DNA from: Bacillota bacterium
Lineage (GTDB): Bacteria > Bacillota > Clostridia > Christensenellales > SZUA-584
Direction: 5' to 3'
DNA length: 64,000 nucleotides
Assembly (NCBI GenBank): GCA_023399095.1
Contig: JAEWQS010000040.1
Span: forward strand, 1 to 64,000
Below are positions 51,898 to 60,375 of this stretch, piece by piece. Each line of letters starts with the position of its first letter. The stretch's first letter is position 1. Under the pieces are notes generated by a model. That model was given only the letters and a program-made list of their open reading frames with translations, was not told the origin of the DNA and made no database searches. The position numbers and the translations under genes were made by a program.

Positions 51898-53418
51898 TTA
51901 TGAATTCATCGAGGAGAACATCGATGAAAGCCAGCTCGACTGGCTGTTTAGCGAGGCCAGCGCCGATTCCATTCTGCTGAATCTTATATATAACGCTTCT
52001 TCCCTTACAGACATCTTGTCTTCAAGTATCTCCACGCGATCCTTGGAATCCGAAATCTGATCATCCAATGTCGAGAGCGATACATCTGTGGCTTTCTTTG
52101 TATAGTCCAACAGCGAATCTGATATGCGAACCATCAGACCTGACTCTTTGAACTTGGTTGCATCATCCTCAGAACCGGATACTTGTGTAAACATTCTTGT
52201 GACCGCATCAGGATTGTTTTCCAAGGCCTTGCGAAGCTTGTCCTTGTTAAGCGTGATCTTTGCGCCGTCAGCGTACGCTCCAGTGGTCAGACCAATATCA
52301 GATAAGGACATGCCCGTTCCCTCAACCTTTGTATAAAGCGCACTTCTGACTTTGGTCAGCAATACTGAAATACCCGAATCGTTGCGGAGCAAGCCGCTCA
52401 TGGCTTGTTTCTCCCATTTTTCAATATCAGAATCGGACATCGCTTCTTTCTGCGCATCTGTAAGCGGCGTATAAGACCGATACACATCTTCGCCGATTTT
52501 ATCTTGAAGCTTGCCGATCAGCTCATTATAAGAATCGACAAACGCGGAGATTTTATCGACGGTGGTGTCCACATTCTTATCCACCATAAAGGATATCGGC
52601 TGTGACTCAGGCGATTCATCTTTGAGCGTATATGTGATGCCGTCGATCGTAAACGTGTTGCTGGATCTGACCACATCATAGCCATTGATTTTTAGCTCCG
52701 CGTCCTGTCCGTTCTTGGTTTGTTCTGCTATGCCAAACGCACTGTCAGTCGCGGAGAAAGCGTTGCCCGATGTATTGACAATTTTTATTTCGCTTGCGCT
52801 TCCCGTGGTGTTGGCTGTCATCGTAAAGCCCTTTGATAAACTGCTGTAGCTGATTTTCACACCTGCGCCCGATGCGTTGATCTGGCTCATCATGTCGTTT
52901 AATAGCGTGTCCTCTGAGAAGGTAAAATCCTTGCCGTTAATCGAGAACTTGATCTCGCGGTTGACATCAAACGTCAGAGGCGTATTAAAGCTTAAGTCTT
53001 TAAGCGCTGTGTCTTTGCTGATATCTGTCGAAAAGAGATTTGAACTCGTTAACTGGGCCGCTTCCGCAAGCTTCGTGATGCTGTTGATCGTCACTTTACC
53101 TGCAACCGCGGACGAGCCTGCGCTCACCGTCACCGCATTCGTTTCTGTCAGCATTGTAACGTCAAACGAACTGTATGCCGATGCAGACATCATGTTCGTA
53201 TTCGGGCTGAGCACACTCAAATTCTTTTCACGGAACGACTTCATCAAAGAATTGATCTCTCGCAGCGCATCCGCTTTCCACTGCAGCTTGGTCGTCGCTC
53301 GATTCTGCTTGTCCAGACGCGACTGGTCCACCTGCAGCATGTTCTTGACAAGCGTATCGATATCAAGACCGGACGCCAATCCGGTGACGCGATTCGTTGT
53401 GACTGGATTTATAGCCAT
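51898..53418 (-). CDS. fliD: Flagellar filament cap protein FliD
   Basis: FliD (HAP2) caps the filament and inserts flagellin. The 506-residue product starts with TGLASGLDIDTLVKNMLQVDQSRLDKQNR, has the FliD-C pattern DAELKINGYDVVRSSNTFTIDGITYTLK and FVDSYNELIGKLQDKI, and ends with the coiled-coil LEDKMSVREEALYIRFSRMESALASLNSQSSWL. AGGAGG precedes the ATG. FliS and FliT-like genes follow. Confidence 0.96.
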   Translation of the reverse strand: MAINPVTTNRVTGLASGLDIDTLVKNMLQVDQSRLDKQNRATTKLQWKADALREINSLMKSFREKNLSVLSPNTNMMSASAYSSFDVTMLTETNAVTVSAGSSAVAGKVTINSITKLAEAAQLTSSNLFSTDISKDTALKDLSFNTPLTFDVNREIKFSINGKDFTFSEDTLLNDMMSQINASGAGVKISYSSLSKGFTMTANTTGSASEIKIVNTSGNAFSATDSAFGIAEQTKNGQDAELKINGYDVVRSSNTFTIDGITYTLKDESPESQPISFMVDKNVDTTVDKISAFVDSYNELIGKLQDKIGEDVYRSYTPLTDAQKEAMSDSDIEKWEKQAMSGLLRNDSGISVLLTKVRSALYTKVEGTGMSLSDIGLTTGAYADGAKITLNKDKLRKALENNPDAVTRMFTQVSGSEDDATKFKESGLMVRISDSLLDYTKKATDVSLSTLDDQISDSKDRVEILEDKMSVREEALYIRFSRMESALASLNSQSSWLSSMFSSMNS

Positions 53419-53454
53419 GTTCTGGCACCTCCTGTTATCCGACTAAGAATTGAT

Positions 53455-54369
53455 TTATGCATGAGCAAAGTAAGAAACCTTTGGTAAACTCTTATTGTAA
53501 ATCGACGTGATCGGCTTATAATTCGTGAGAATGCGCCCGGCTTGGGCGATCGTCACGCCGCGTTCTTGATTATACTGGCCATCCTTCGAGGGACACACAA
53601 CCTGCACATGTCCATGTCCTGTCTTCTTAAAAGCCGTGACCACCGGCCTGCCCTGATTGGCAAGCGTCTGCGCCTGCTCCGGCGTCACTTCAAACCAACC
53701 GTAGTCACTGCCTTGCTCGTGCAGCCAGTTGTAAATGCTGTTTGCCGACATCTCTCTTGCGCCCTTGGTATCGGGATACGTTCTGGGCGCTCCCGTCTCG
53801 GCATCAACATAATGCGGTATCTCCGCGCCCATCGCACTGGTCACATCCCACAAGAAGATGTTGCAGTATGTATCGCCATGGCCTTTCTTGTTAACCGCGT
53901 AACGCGGGTTTGTCTCTACCGCAAACTGATCAATCACCTGGCGGTAAAGCGCTGCCGACCGGTTACTTTCGTTGCTTGTAATCGCTGGTGTGCACGATTT
54001 GGACGCTGCAACAGGCGTCACCGCCGTTCCTGTATAATTTGACTGTACACCATATGCAGACGATGCGGCCCGGTATAGCGCTGTCGATGGGGTTGACCCT
54101 TTACTGTCCAAGGCGCTGCCAAGGCTCGACATGGCTATTCCGGAATTGCCGCTCAGCAATGACAGCAAAAGCAGACTGGTCATATTGCTGCCCAACCCGG
54201 AAAACGAACCTGCTGACTCGCTTGACTGGGCGCTGCCGCCCAAGGTCTCAAGCATCTGAGCCGAAAGCATGCTTGAAAACAAGCTTGTGACGCTCTCCGC
54301 TTTGCTGCTGTTCTTGTTCAATAAACGAAGCATCGCTGTTTGTGCGGTATCAATGCTGTTTACAGACAT
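53455..54369 (-). CDS. Putative papain-fold peptidoglycan amidase next to fliD
   Basis: The 304-residue product has a Ser/Leu-rich N-terminal half (1-130) and a conserved C-terminal domain with C169 in DTYCNIFLWDVTSAMGAEIPHYVD and H254 in GHGHVQVV, the Cys-His order of CHAP/NlpC-P60-type cysteine hydrolases. It would cleave peptide bonds in peptidoglycan. No signal peptide is visible. The N-terminal QTAMLRLLNKNS and SLFSSMLSAQML helices might serve for flagellar export. It lies between fliD and a flhB-like gene, so a role at the filament base or cell wall is an inference. ATG 54369 follows AAAGGTGAAG. Confidence 0.72.
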   Translation of the reverse strand: MSVNSIDTAQTAMLRLLNKNSSKAESVTSLFSSMLSAQMLETLGGSAQSSESAGSFSGLGSNMTSLLLLSLLSGNSGIAMSSLGSALDSKGSTPSTALYRAASSAYGVQSNYTGTAVTPVAASKSCTPAITSNESNRSAALYRQVIDQFAVETNPRYAVNKKGHGDTYCNIFLWDVTSAMGAEIPHYVDAETGAPRTYPDTKGAREMSANSIYNWLHEQGSDYGWFEVTPEQAQTLANQGRPVVTAFKKTGHGHVQVVCPSKDGQYNQERGVTIAQAGRILTNYKPITSIYNKSLPKVSYFAHA

Positions 54370-54403
54370 TTTCTTCACCTTTGCATATGTCTATATATCT
54401 ATA

Positions 54404-54715
54404 TCAACCCAATTTATCCAATCCAAACCGCGAACCGTACTTTGCATCCATATTGTTTACAAATACAAGTATCTCCGCGACCACCTTATAGAGCTCTTCG
54501 GGAATCTCGTCTCCCACACTCATCTTTTGAAGAACTCCCGACAGCTTTTGATCCTGAACAACCTGAACGCTGTTTTCGCGGGCTTCTTCTACCATCCGCT
54601 GGGCAACATACCCCTTGCCCAATGCCACGATGAAAGGGGCGCTGTCTTCCTGTGCATTATATTTTAGCGCCGCGGCCTCGGTCAATTGCTGATCTTTGTC
54701 CTTATCCTGTGTCAT
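54404..54715 (-). CDS. FlhB C-terminal-domain-like protein (YlqH/FhlX type)
   Basis: The 103-residue product matches the part of FlhB after its autocleavage site: AAALKYNAQEDSAPFIVALGKGYVAQRMVEEARENSVQVVQD and GDEIPEELYKVVAEILVFV. It lacks membrane helices and the NPTH sequence. YlqH-type proteins can partly replace the FlhB cleavage product in Bacillus; here too it pairs with a ylqG-like gene, overlapping it by four bases. A role as spare export switch piece is inferred from that family. Confidence 0.88.
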   Translation of the reverse strand: MTQDKDKDQQLTEAAALKYNAQEDSAPFIVALGKGYVAQRMVEEARENSVQVVQDQKLSGVLQKMSVGDEIPEELYKVVAEILVFVNNMDAKYGSRFGLDKLG

Positions 54716-56556
54716 ATCCTCACATCCACATTTCCCGCGCTGCCGCCCGTTTCCTTCTCGAGACGGTTTTCGGCATTCAGCACCATCGTACGAGCCGTTA
54801 ATGGCTTCACACTCACGCCTGCAAGATGATAACCCGTTTCATTAATCGTTTGCTCAAGGCGCGCCGAGTCTGCCTTCATTTCATCGCTTAGACGCATATC
54901 CTCAATATTAAACTCAACGCTTAGGCTCTTGCCGTTTGTCTTTATCAGCGTTTCCACACGGCCCATATACTGCGTATCAAGACCGAGAAGTATCAATATA
55001 TTCTCCGGATCCACCGTCTTCTTGCCGCTGCGGTATCGATATACGTACAACTCGGCGGCTGTTTGCTGCTGCGGACCTGATTGCAAGGGTATTTGATAGC
55101 AATCGAATCGCCTGACCTCGTTCATCATTGACATCTGTTTCTCTATCTGGTCAAACTTTGCTGCTACCGTTTCCTTAACTGTATTATCGGTATGTTCAAT
55201 CAAAACCTTTAGCTCTTTTATCTGCTCCGGAAGCTCCTGAACGGCCTTTTTTAAGTGTACCGCCAGTTCGTCTGCGTCTTCGAGGTTTACAAACATGGCG
55301 AGCGCTTTACTCGTTATTTGCTCCGGCATTTCTTTTGGCGTTGCGGCGATTTTTTGCTGCTCCAGTATTTGGGCAGCCTTATCTGCTGTGCCTGCAGCAG
55401 GCATCTTGATGCTTTGCGCTTCATTGAGCGGAGCGTTCGTTCTTGCCGTTAAATCTGTATCCAGTGTTGTCTCCGGTGCAGATGTGTGCAGGACTGCATG
55501 AGGGTTTTCGGCAGCATTTGCTGATAGCGCCCCTGCATTTGCCGACTGAGAAACGGCTTGCGGATTCGCTTGGTTCGCAGGCGCGGCCTGACCATCGGTA
55601 TTTTGGATCTGCGCTGCCGGTTGCGTTATCGCCTGAGCAGGCTCTGCATGAGGCGCAGCGGCATTCGTCAATGCGTTTTCAGCGGGTGCTGTCTGCCCGA
55701 CACTTTGGCCTGCCGCCGTGGTCTCCTGTGTGGCAGGCTGCAATATGGTCTGTGTTTCGGCTGGTGTCTGCGATCCGGTCAGCGTTACTCTCACTGTATC
55801 AGTCTGCATTACCTCATTTGCGAGAGCCGCACTGACCTTTGCGGCACCGTCCGGAGTTTGAACGAGGTCAGCGGTTTGTGATGACATAGCGCGGGGTGTC
55901 TGTGCGTCCGTTGAAACCACAGCTTGCGCCAAGGAATCGGTACTCATCACAGGCTGTGCTGTTTGCGTCATAGATATGGTATTCGCCGCAGGCTGCATCG
56001 TCTGCGCTGTGGGTGCCAAAGAGCCTGCTTGTTCCTTACCTATATCGAAACTATGAATCAACTCTGTCAGCAGTGTGGTCACAGCTGTCATACCCTTAGC
56101 CATTTGCGAAACCGTTTCTATGTTTTCAGCGCTGCCGGTAATCCCGTGTTTCGAAAGAAACGCCGCTGCTTTGGGGTCTGCGCCCGGGTTGTTTTTCAGC
56201 ATGACAAGCGTATTATGCAGCGCCTGTGCACGAGCCGAATGGTTTTGGGTTGTCAGTGTCTTCAAGTCATCCGCTTCCGATCCAAAAGGCATCTGACGCG
56301 AGATATCAAGCACACGGAGCACAATACGCCCTCCGCTCGTGTCGTCTACCACTGTTTCCACATAGTCTCCGACGGAAACAGCAATATCGCTCATGAGCTT
56401 GGCTGTCAGCACTGCGCCGCCTTCCTGATTCTTCAAAAAAACCTGATCGCCCTTTAATTCCGTCACCTCGGCAACAAGAATATCTCCCTGCGTCAATCCC
56501 TGCCGCTGGGGACTTTCCGTTATGCTTTTGGGCATTCCTACGTGTTCAACTCTCAT
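54712..56556 (-). CDS. YlqG-like protein with FliK-type C-terminal domain
   Basis: The 614-residue product begins with an OB-like beta segment (GDILVAEVTELKGDQVFLKNQEGG, VGDYVETVVDD). A long Thr/Gln/Ala-rich repetitive region (about 165-385) follows. The C-terminus resembles the FliK hook-length domain (LYVYRYRSGKKTVDPENILILLGLDTQYMGRVETLIKTNGKSLSVEFNIED). It pairs with the FlhB-like gene as ylqG-ylqH do in Bacillus. It may act as a second secreted ruler or switch partner, but that is inference. Its ATG follows GCGAGAGAAA. Confidence 0.82.
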   Translation of the reverse strand: MRVEHVGMPKSITESPQRQGLTQGDILVAEVTELKGDQVFLKNQEGGAVLTAKLMSDIAVSVGDYVETVVDDTSGGRIVLRVLDISRQMPFGSEADDLKTLTTQNHSARAQALHNTLVMLKNNPGADPKAAAFLSKHGITGSAENIETVSQMAKGMTAVTTLLTELIHSFDIGKEQAGSLAPTAQTMQPAANTISMTQTAQPVMSTDSLAQAVVSTDAQTPRAMSSQTADLVQTPDGAAKVSAALANEVMQTDTVRVTLTGSQTPAETQTILQPATQETTAAGQSVGQTAPAENALTNAAAPHAEPAQAITQPAAQIQNTDGQAAPANQANPQAVSQSANAGALSANAAENPHAVLHTSAPETTLDTDLTARTNAPLNEAQSIKMPAAGTADKAAQILEQQKIAATPKEMPEQITSKALAMFVNLEDADELAVHLKKAVQELPEQIKELKVLIEHTDNTVKETVAAKFDQIEKQMSMMNEVRRFDCYQIPLQSGPQQQTAAELYVYRYRSGKKTVDPENILILLGLDTQYMGRVETLIKTNGKSLSVEFNIEDMRLSDEMKADSARLEQTINETGYHLAGVSVKPLTARTMVLNAENRLEKETGGSAGNVDVRI

Positions 56557-56660
56557 TTTCTCTCGCCTTTTTCAAAAATTTTCGCATATTTTGCGTTTCT
56601 GTCGGTTTATATCGGGTTATAATTGTAATGCGTCTATGTGTATGGCTTCTCTATAGTTAT

Positions 56661-56686
56661 ATATCGGATTTTTTAAAAAAGCTTAA
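56661..56686 (-). promoter_or_regulatory. Candidate sigma-28 promoter for the ylqG-cheW operon
   Basis: On the minus strand TTAA and TCCGATAT stand 14 bases apart (consensus TAAA-N15-GCCGATAT). It lies about 105 bases before the ylqG ATG. The -10 differs in one base; the -35 match and spacing are imperfect. Confidence 0.5.
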
Positions 56687-56710
56687 TAGGCTTATTGTTT
56701 AATTCGATAT
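56684..56710 (+). promoter_or_regulatory. Candidate sigma-28 promoter for the cheC-cheA operon
   Basis: TAAT is followed after exactly 15 bases by TTCGATAT, so 9 of 12 consensus positions match. It lies about 80 bases before cheC. Its -35 shares three bases with the -35 of the divergent candidate. Confidence 0.5.
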
Positions 56711-56787
56711 ATAAAATAGCCAGTAAAAATACAAGGCGTTTCTGATTTTGATATATATACCGAAAATACTACGTGAATGGAGCAACT

Positions 56788-57411
56788 ATGTTTAATCAAG
56801 GAGGGATACCAAGCGACCAGCTTGATTTTCTGAAAGAGCTGGAGAACATCGGCGCGGGACATGCAGCCACGGCGCTGGCGTCCATGCTCGGCCACGAAGT
56901 CAATATCAGCGTCCCTCACGCCCAGTTTTGCCCATATGAGCAAATCAGCGATATTCTTGATGGTCCGGAAACAGTGGTTGCCGGTCTGTTGGTGGGCATT
57001 TCAGACGATTTAGACGGCTATATACTGCTCGTGCTTAAGCGCGACGACGCGTATGAATTAACCAAAACAATTATCAGCCAGATGGGTTGTGAGGTTGATG
57101 AGAGCGGCGAATTCAATGAGCTACAGGTTAGTGCTCTTAAGGAGTTGTCCAATATTCTCATTGGCTCATACCTCTCTGCTATATCATCTCTGACCGGGCT
57201 TAGAATTGATGCATCCGTACCGGAGCTCGTTATGGATATGTCGGGCGCCGTATTAAATCTTCTTGTTTCGGCTTACGGTGAATATGGTGACAATGTGCTT
57301 TTCATGGAAACAGAATTTATGGAAAGCGAACACAGCATTTTCGGTCATTTCTTTCTGATCCCGAATGTGGATTCCTACAACCGGCTTATGGCACAAATGG
57401 GGTTGGCATGA
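56788..57411 (+). CDS. cheC: CheY-P phosphatase CheC
   Basis: CheC dephosphorylates CheY-P and is stimulated by CheD. The 207-residue product has both active-site motifs (E17-x2-N20 in ELENIGAGHAATAL and E119-x2-N122 in ELSNILIGSYLSAI), the marks of a two-site CheC rather than CheX. TGGAGC lies six bases before ATG 56788; a slightly longer in-frame start has no site. It opens the plus-strand chemotaxis operon and overlaps cheD by four bases. Confidence 0.95.
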   Translation: MFNQGGIPSDQLDFLKELENIGAGHAATALASMLGHEVNISVPHAQFCPYEQISDILDGPETVVAGLLVGISDDLDGYILLVLKRDDAYELTKTIISQMGCEVDESGEFNELQVSALKELSNILIGSYLSAISSLTGLRIDASVPELVMDMSGAVLNLLVSAYGEYGDNVLFMETEFMESEHSIFGHFFLIPNVDSYNRLMAQMGLA

Positions 57412-57893
57412 GCATATTCACTATTGGGGTTGCGGAGCAAAAGATCGTCAATTCGCCGGACAAGCTTGTGACACTCGGGCTTGGTTCGTGTATAGGACTG
57501 GTTTTATACGACCCCATCGCAAAAATTGGCGGCATGGTGCACATTATGCTCCCCACCGCAACGGCTCATTCTACAGTCACTAACAGATTTAAATTTGCAG
57601 ATACAGCCATCGTCGACATGATTGATCTGATGATGAAGACCGGGGCATCTCGCTTAAGACTCCGTTCCAAAATGGCAGGCGGGGCGCATATGTTTAAAAC
57701 CTCGGGGGCGATTGATATCATGAATGTCGGTCAGAGGAATATAGCCATGTGCCGCAAAGTATTGGAGGAAAGCCGCATCACTCTTGACGGCGAAGATACC
57801 GGTGGCAGCAGCGGGCGTTCCATCGAATTCTGCCCTGAAAGCTGCCAGCTTTCCATACGCACCGTGTCTCCCAAAGCTTTACGTATTATTTAG
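57408..57893 (+). CDS. cheD: Chemoreceptor glutamine deamidase CheD
   Basis: CheD deamidates receptor glutamines and binds CheC. The 161-residue product has catalytic C28 in LGLGSCIGLVLYDP and H45 in GGMVHIMLP, plus KMAGGAHMF and NVGQRNIAM. The four-base overlap with cheC fits their direct interaction. It is full length. Confidence 0.96.
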   Translation: MSIFTIGVAEQKIVNSPDKLVTLGLGSCIGLVLYDPIAKIGGMVHIMLPTATAHSTVTNRFKFADTAIVDMIDLMMKTGASRLRLRSKMAGGAHMFKTSGAIDIMNVGQRNIAMCRKVLEESRITLDGEDTGGSSGRSIEFCPESCQLSIRTVSPKALRII

Positions 57894-57954
57894 CGCCGCT
57901 TGACGGCTAAGCTCAAAAAACTTAAACCGCTAAACAGGAGGTTACAAAAAAAAC

Positions 57955-58311
57955 ATGAAAAAGGTACTGATCGTCGACGACGCAGCATTTATGAGGGTCT
58001 CCATTAAAAACATGCTTACCAAGAACGGATACGAAGTTATCGGTGAAGCTGAAAACGGAAAAATCGCCCTGCAAAAATATCAGGAATTGGGACCTGATGT
58101 CGTCACAATGGATATCACCATGCCGGAGATGGACGGCCTCACCAGCTTAAAGAAAATTCTTGAATTGGATCCGGGCGCCAATATCGTCATGATCAGCGCT
58201 ATGGGTCAGGAAAGCATGGTCAGAGAAGCGGTTCTTTCTGGCGCAAAGGGTTTCATCGTCAAGCCTTTCAAAGAAGATGTGATTACTGCGGCGCTCAATA
58301 ATCTGCCGTAA
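57955..58311 (+). CDS. cheY: Chemotaxis response regulator CheY
   Basis: CheY-P binds FliM/FliY and changes motor bias. The 118-residue single receiver domain has the acidic pair D8-D9, phospho-acceptor D53 in VTMDITMPEMDG, S81 and K103 in FIVKPF. CAGGAGG precedes the ATG. The gene lies between cheD and cheA, not next to fliY as in Bacillus. Confidence 0.96.
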   Translation: MKKVLIVDDAAFMRVSIKNMLTKNGYEVIGEAENGKIALQKYQELGPDVVTMDITMPEMDGLTSLKKILELDPGANIVMISAMGQESMVREAVLSGAKGFIVKPFKEDVITAALNNLP

Positions 58312-58363
58312 TTTTATGCTTTCTGATTTAAGGGTCTAAACTTAAAAGAAGGGGGAAATTAAT

Positions 58364-60370
58364 ATGTCCGCAAACGATTCAATACTTGATATATATCTGT
58401 ATGAAAACGGTCAGCTGCTTGATAACCTTGAGTCTTTGCTTTTGGTTTGTGAAAAAAGCAGTACGTTTACTTCGGAACAGATTGCAGATATCTTTCGTAT
58501 ACTTCACACCATAAAGGGCGCATCAGCGATGATGAACTTTGACAACATCACCGGTCTTTCCCATGTTCTTGAGGATCTTTTTGGCTTTTTGCGTGAGCAC
58601 AAGGCCCGAAAAAAAGATTACCGTAAGATCAGTGATCTTGTATTTACGTCTGTGGATGCAATAAAAGCTGAGTTTGAAAAAATACAAAACAGTGGCCTTC
58701 CGGATGGAGACTTATCAAATATCACTGAAGATGCGCGTGCATTCTATAAAATTCTCACCTCCGGGAAGACGGAACCCGAATCAGGTTCAGAAGAGGTCCC
58801 TGCCACTGCGCCGCCGACAGCTTCCGGCAAGGCCGGTAATCACCGCTATAAAGCACATATCACATTCCAAAAAGACAGCAAAATGGAAAACATACGTGCG
58901 CTGGGCATTGTAAAGTCTCTTGAGAAGCTTTGCTCCAGTATTGAAACGATACCGAGTGACCTGCTTGGCGATCATAGTGATGATGAAATTACCGCAAACG
59001 GCTTCGATTTGCTTTTGGTGTCGGACCAGCCGGTCAATGTGATTACAAGCAAAATCAGAGAAGCCTTCTTTTTAAAAGACTGCCATTTTGAGGAGGTTTT
59101 CGAGAAGCAAGACGATATCAAGGCCTCAAAGAAGGAAGAAAAGAAGACAAAAATAGAAAAGTCCGATATTTCGGCCATCAATGCCGAAGTTTCACATAAT
59201 TTAAAACAAAGCTATATGAGCGTCAACCTAAGCAAGCTTGATGCGCTTATGGATATTGTCGGTGAAATCGTGATCACCGAGTCCACAGTGACGAAGAATC
59301 CTGAAGTCTTAAGGCTCGGGCTTGACAGCTTCGATAAGGCAGCTCGTCAGCTGCGCAAGCTCACAGACGAATTGCAGGACATCGTCATGGCAATCCGTAT
59401 GATTCCCGTATCTGCCACATTCCACAAAATGGAACGCATTGTGAGAGATATGTCTAATCGTATCGGCAAACAGGCCGAGCTCGTTATCATCGGTGAGGAT
59501 ACGGAGCTTGATAAAAACGTCATCGACAATCTGTCCGATCCTCTCATGCATATCATCCGCAACGCCATGGATCACGGTCTTGAAACTGCCGAGGAGCGCA
59601 TAGCGCAGGGCAAAGATCCCAAAGGCAGAATCACGCTTGAGGCGCATAACTCAGGCAGCGACGTGCTGATCGGCATATCCGATGACGGACGCGGTCTCAA
59701 CAAAGAAGCGCTGATCGACAAGGGTATTAAAAAGGGCCTGATCAAAAAGAGCCCTGCCGACGTAACCGACAAGGAAGCCTACTCGCTGATTTTCGCACCC
59801 GGTTTTTCTACCAAAGAGCAGGTCACCGAGTTTTCAGGCCGAGGTGTCGGCATGGACGTGGCCATGAAGAATATCGAAAAACTGGGCGGCGCGCTTGTGG
59901 TTGACAGTAAGCCGGGCAACGGAATGAGCGTACAGATTCGCATACCGCTTACGCTGGCCATTATCGAAGGCATGCAGGTTAGCGTCGGCGGGAACATATT
60001 CATCGTGCCTTTGCTGTCCATCAAAGAATCGTTTAAGCCAAAGATGCGCGATATCGCCAAAGACCCCGACGGCAACGAAATGATCACTATGCGCGGCAAC
60101 TGCTACCCCATACTCAGACTGCATAAGGCGTTTAATATCGATTCTGATGTGACATCGTTCGAAGACGGTATACTCATCATTTTGGAAACACAAACGTTGA
60201 CATACTGCCTGTTTGTCGATGCGCTCATCGGTGAGCAGCAAACGGTGGTGAAACCTCTGCCTGTCTATATTTCAAAAATCCTCGGTTCATCCAAGAGCAT
60301 AGCAGGCTGTACGATTTTAGGAGATGGGAGTGTCAGTCTCATATTAGATATTAATGGACTGATGAGTTAA
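58364..60370 (+). CDS. cheA: Chemotaxis histidine kinase CheA
   Basis: CheA autophosphorylates in response to receptors and feeds CheY and CheB. The 668-residue product has the P1 Hpt domain with H48 in ILHTIKGASAMM and a P2-like domain (about 160-240). The P3 dimer helices follow (SVNLSKLDALMDIVGEIVITES). P4 has its nucleotide-binding boxes in order: PLMHIIRNAMDHGLE, ISDDGRGLN and FSGRGVGMDVA. A CheW-like P5 ends it. GAAGGGGG precedes the ATG. It is followed after five bases by the HD-GYP gene. Confidence 0.96.
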   Translation: MSANDSILDIYLYENGQLLDNLESLLLVCEKSSTFTSEQIADIFRILHTIKGASAMMNFDNITGLSHVLEDLFGFLREHKARKKDYRKISDLVFTSVDAIKAEFEKIQNSGLPDGDLSNITEDARAFYKILTSGKTEPESGSEEVPATAPPTASGKAGNHRYKAHITFQKDSKMENIRALGIVKSLEKLCSSIETIPSDLLGDHSDDEITANGFDLLLVSDQPVNVITSKIREAFFLKDCHFEEVFEKQDDIKASKKEEKKTKIEKSDISAINAEVSHNLKQSYMSVNLSKLDALMDIVGEIVITESTVTKNPEVLRLGLDSFDKAARQLRKLTDELQDIVMAIRMIPVSATFHKMERIVRDMSNRIGKQAELVIIGEDTELDKNVIDNLSDPLMHIIRNAMDHGLETAEERIAQGKDPKGRITLEAHNSGSDVLIGISDDGRGLNKEALIDKGIKKGLIKKSPADVTDKEAYSLIFAPGFSTKEQVTEFSGRGVGMDVAMKNIEKLGGALVVDSKPGNGMSVQIRIPLTLAIIEGMQVSVGGNIFIVPLLSIKESFKPKMRDIAKDPDGNEMITMRGNCYPILRLHKAFNIDSDVTSFEDGILIILETQTLTYCLFVDALIGEQQTVVKPLPVYISKILGSSKSIAGCTILGDGSVSLILDINGLMS

Positions 60371-60375
60371 CAAGC

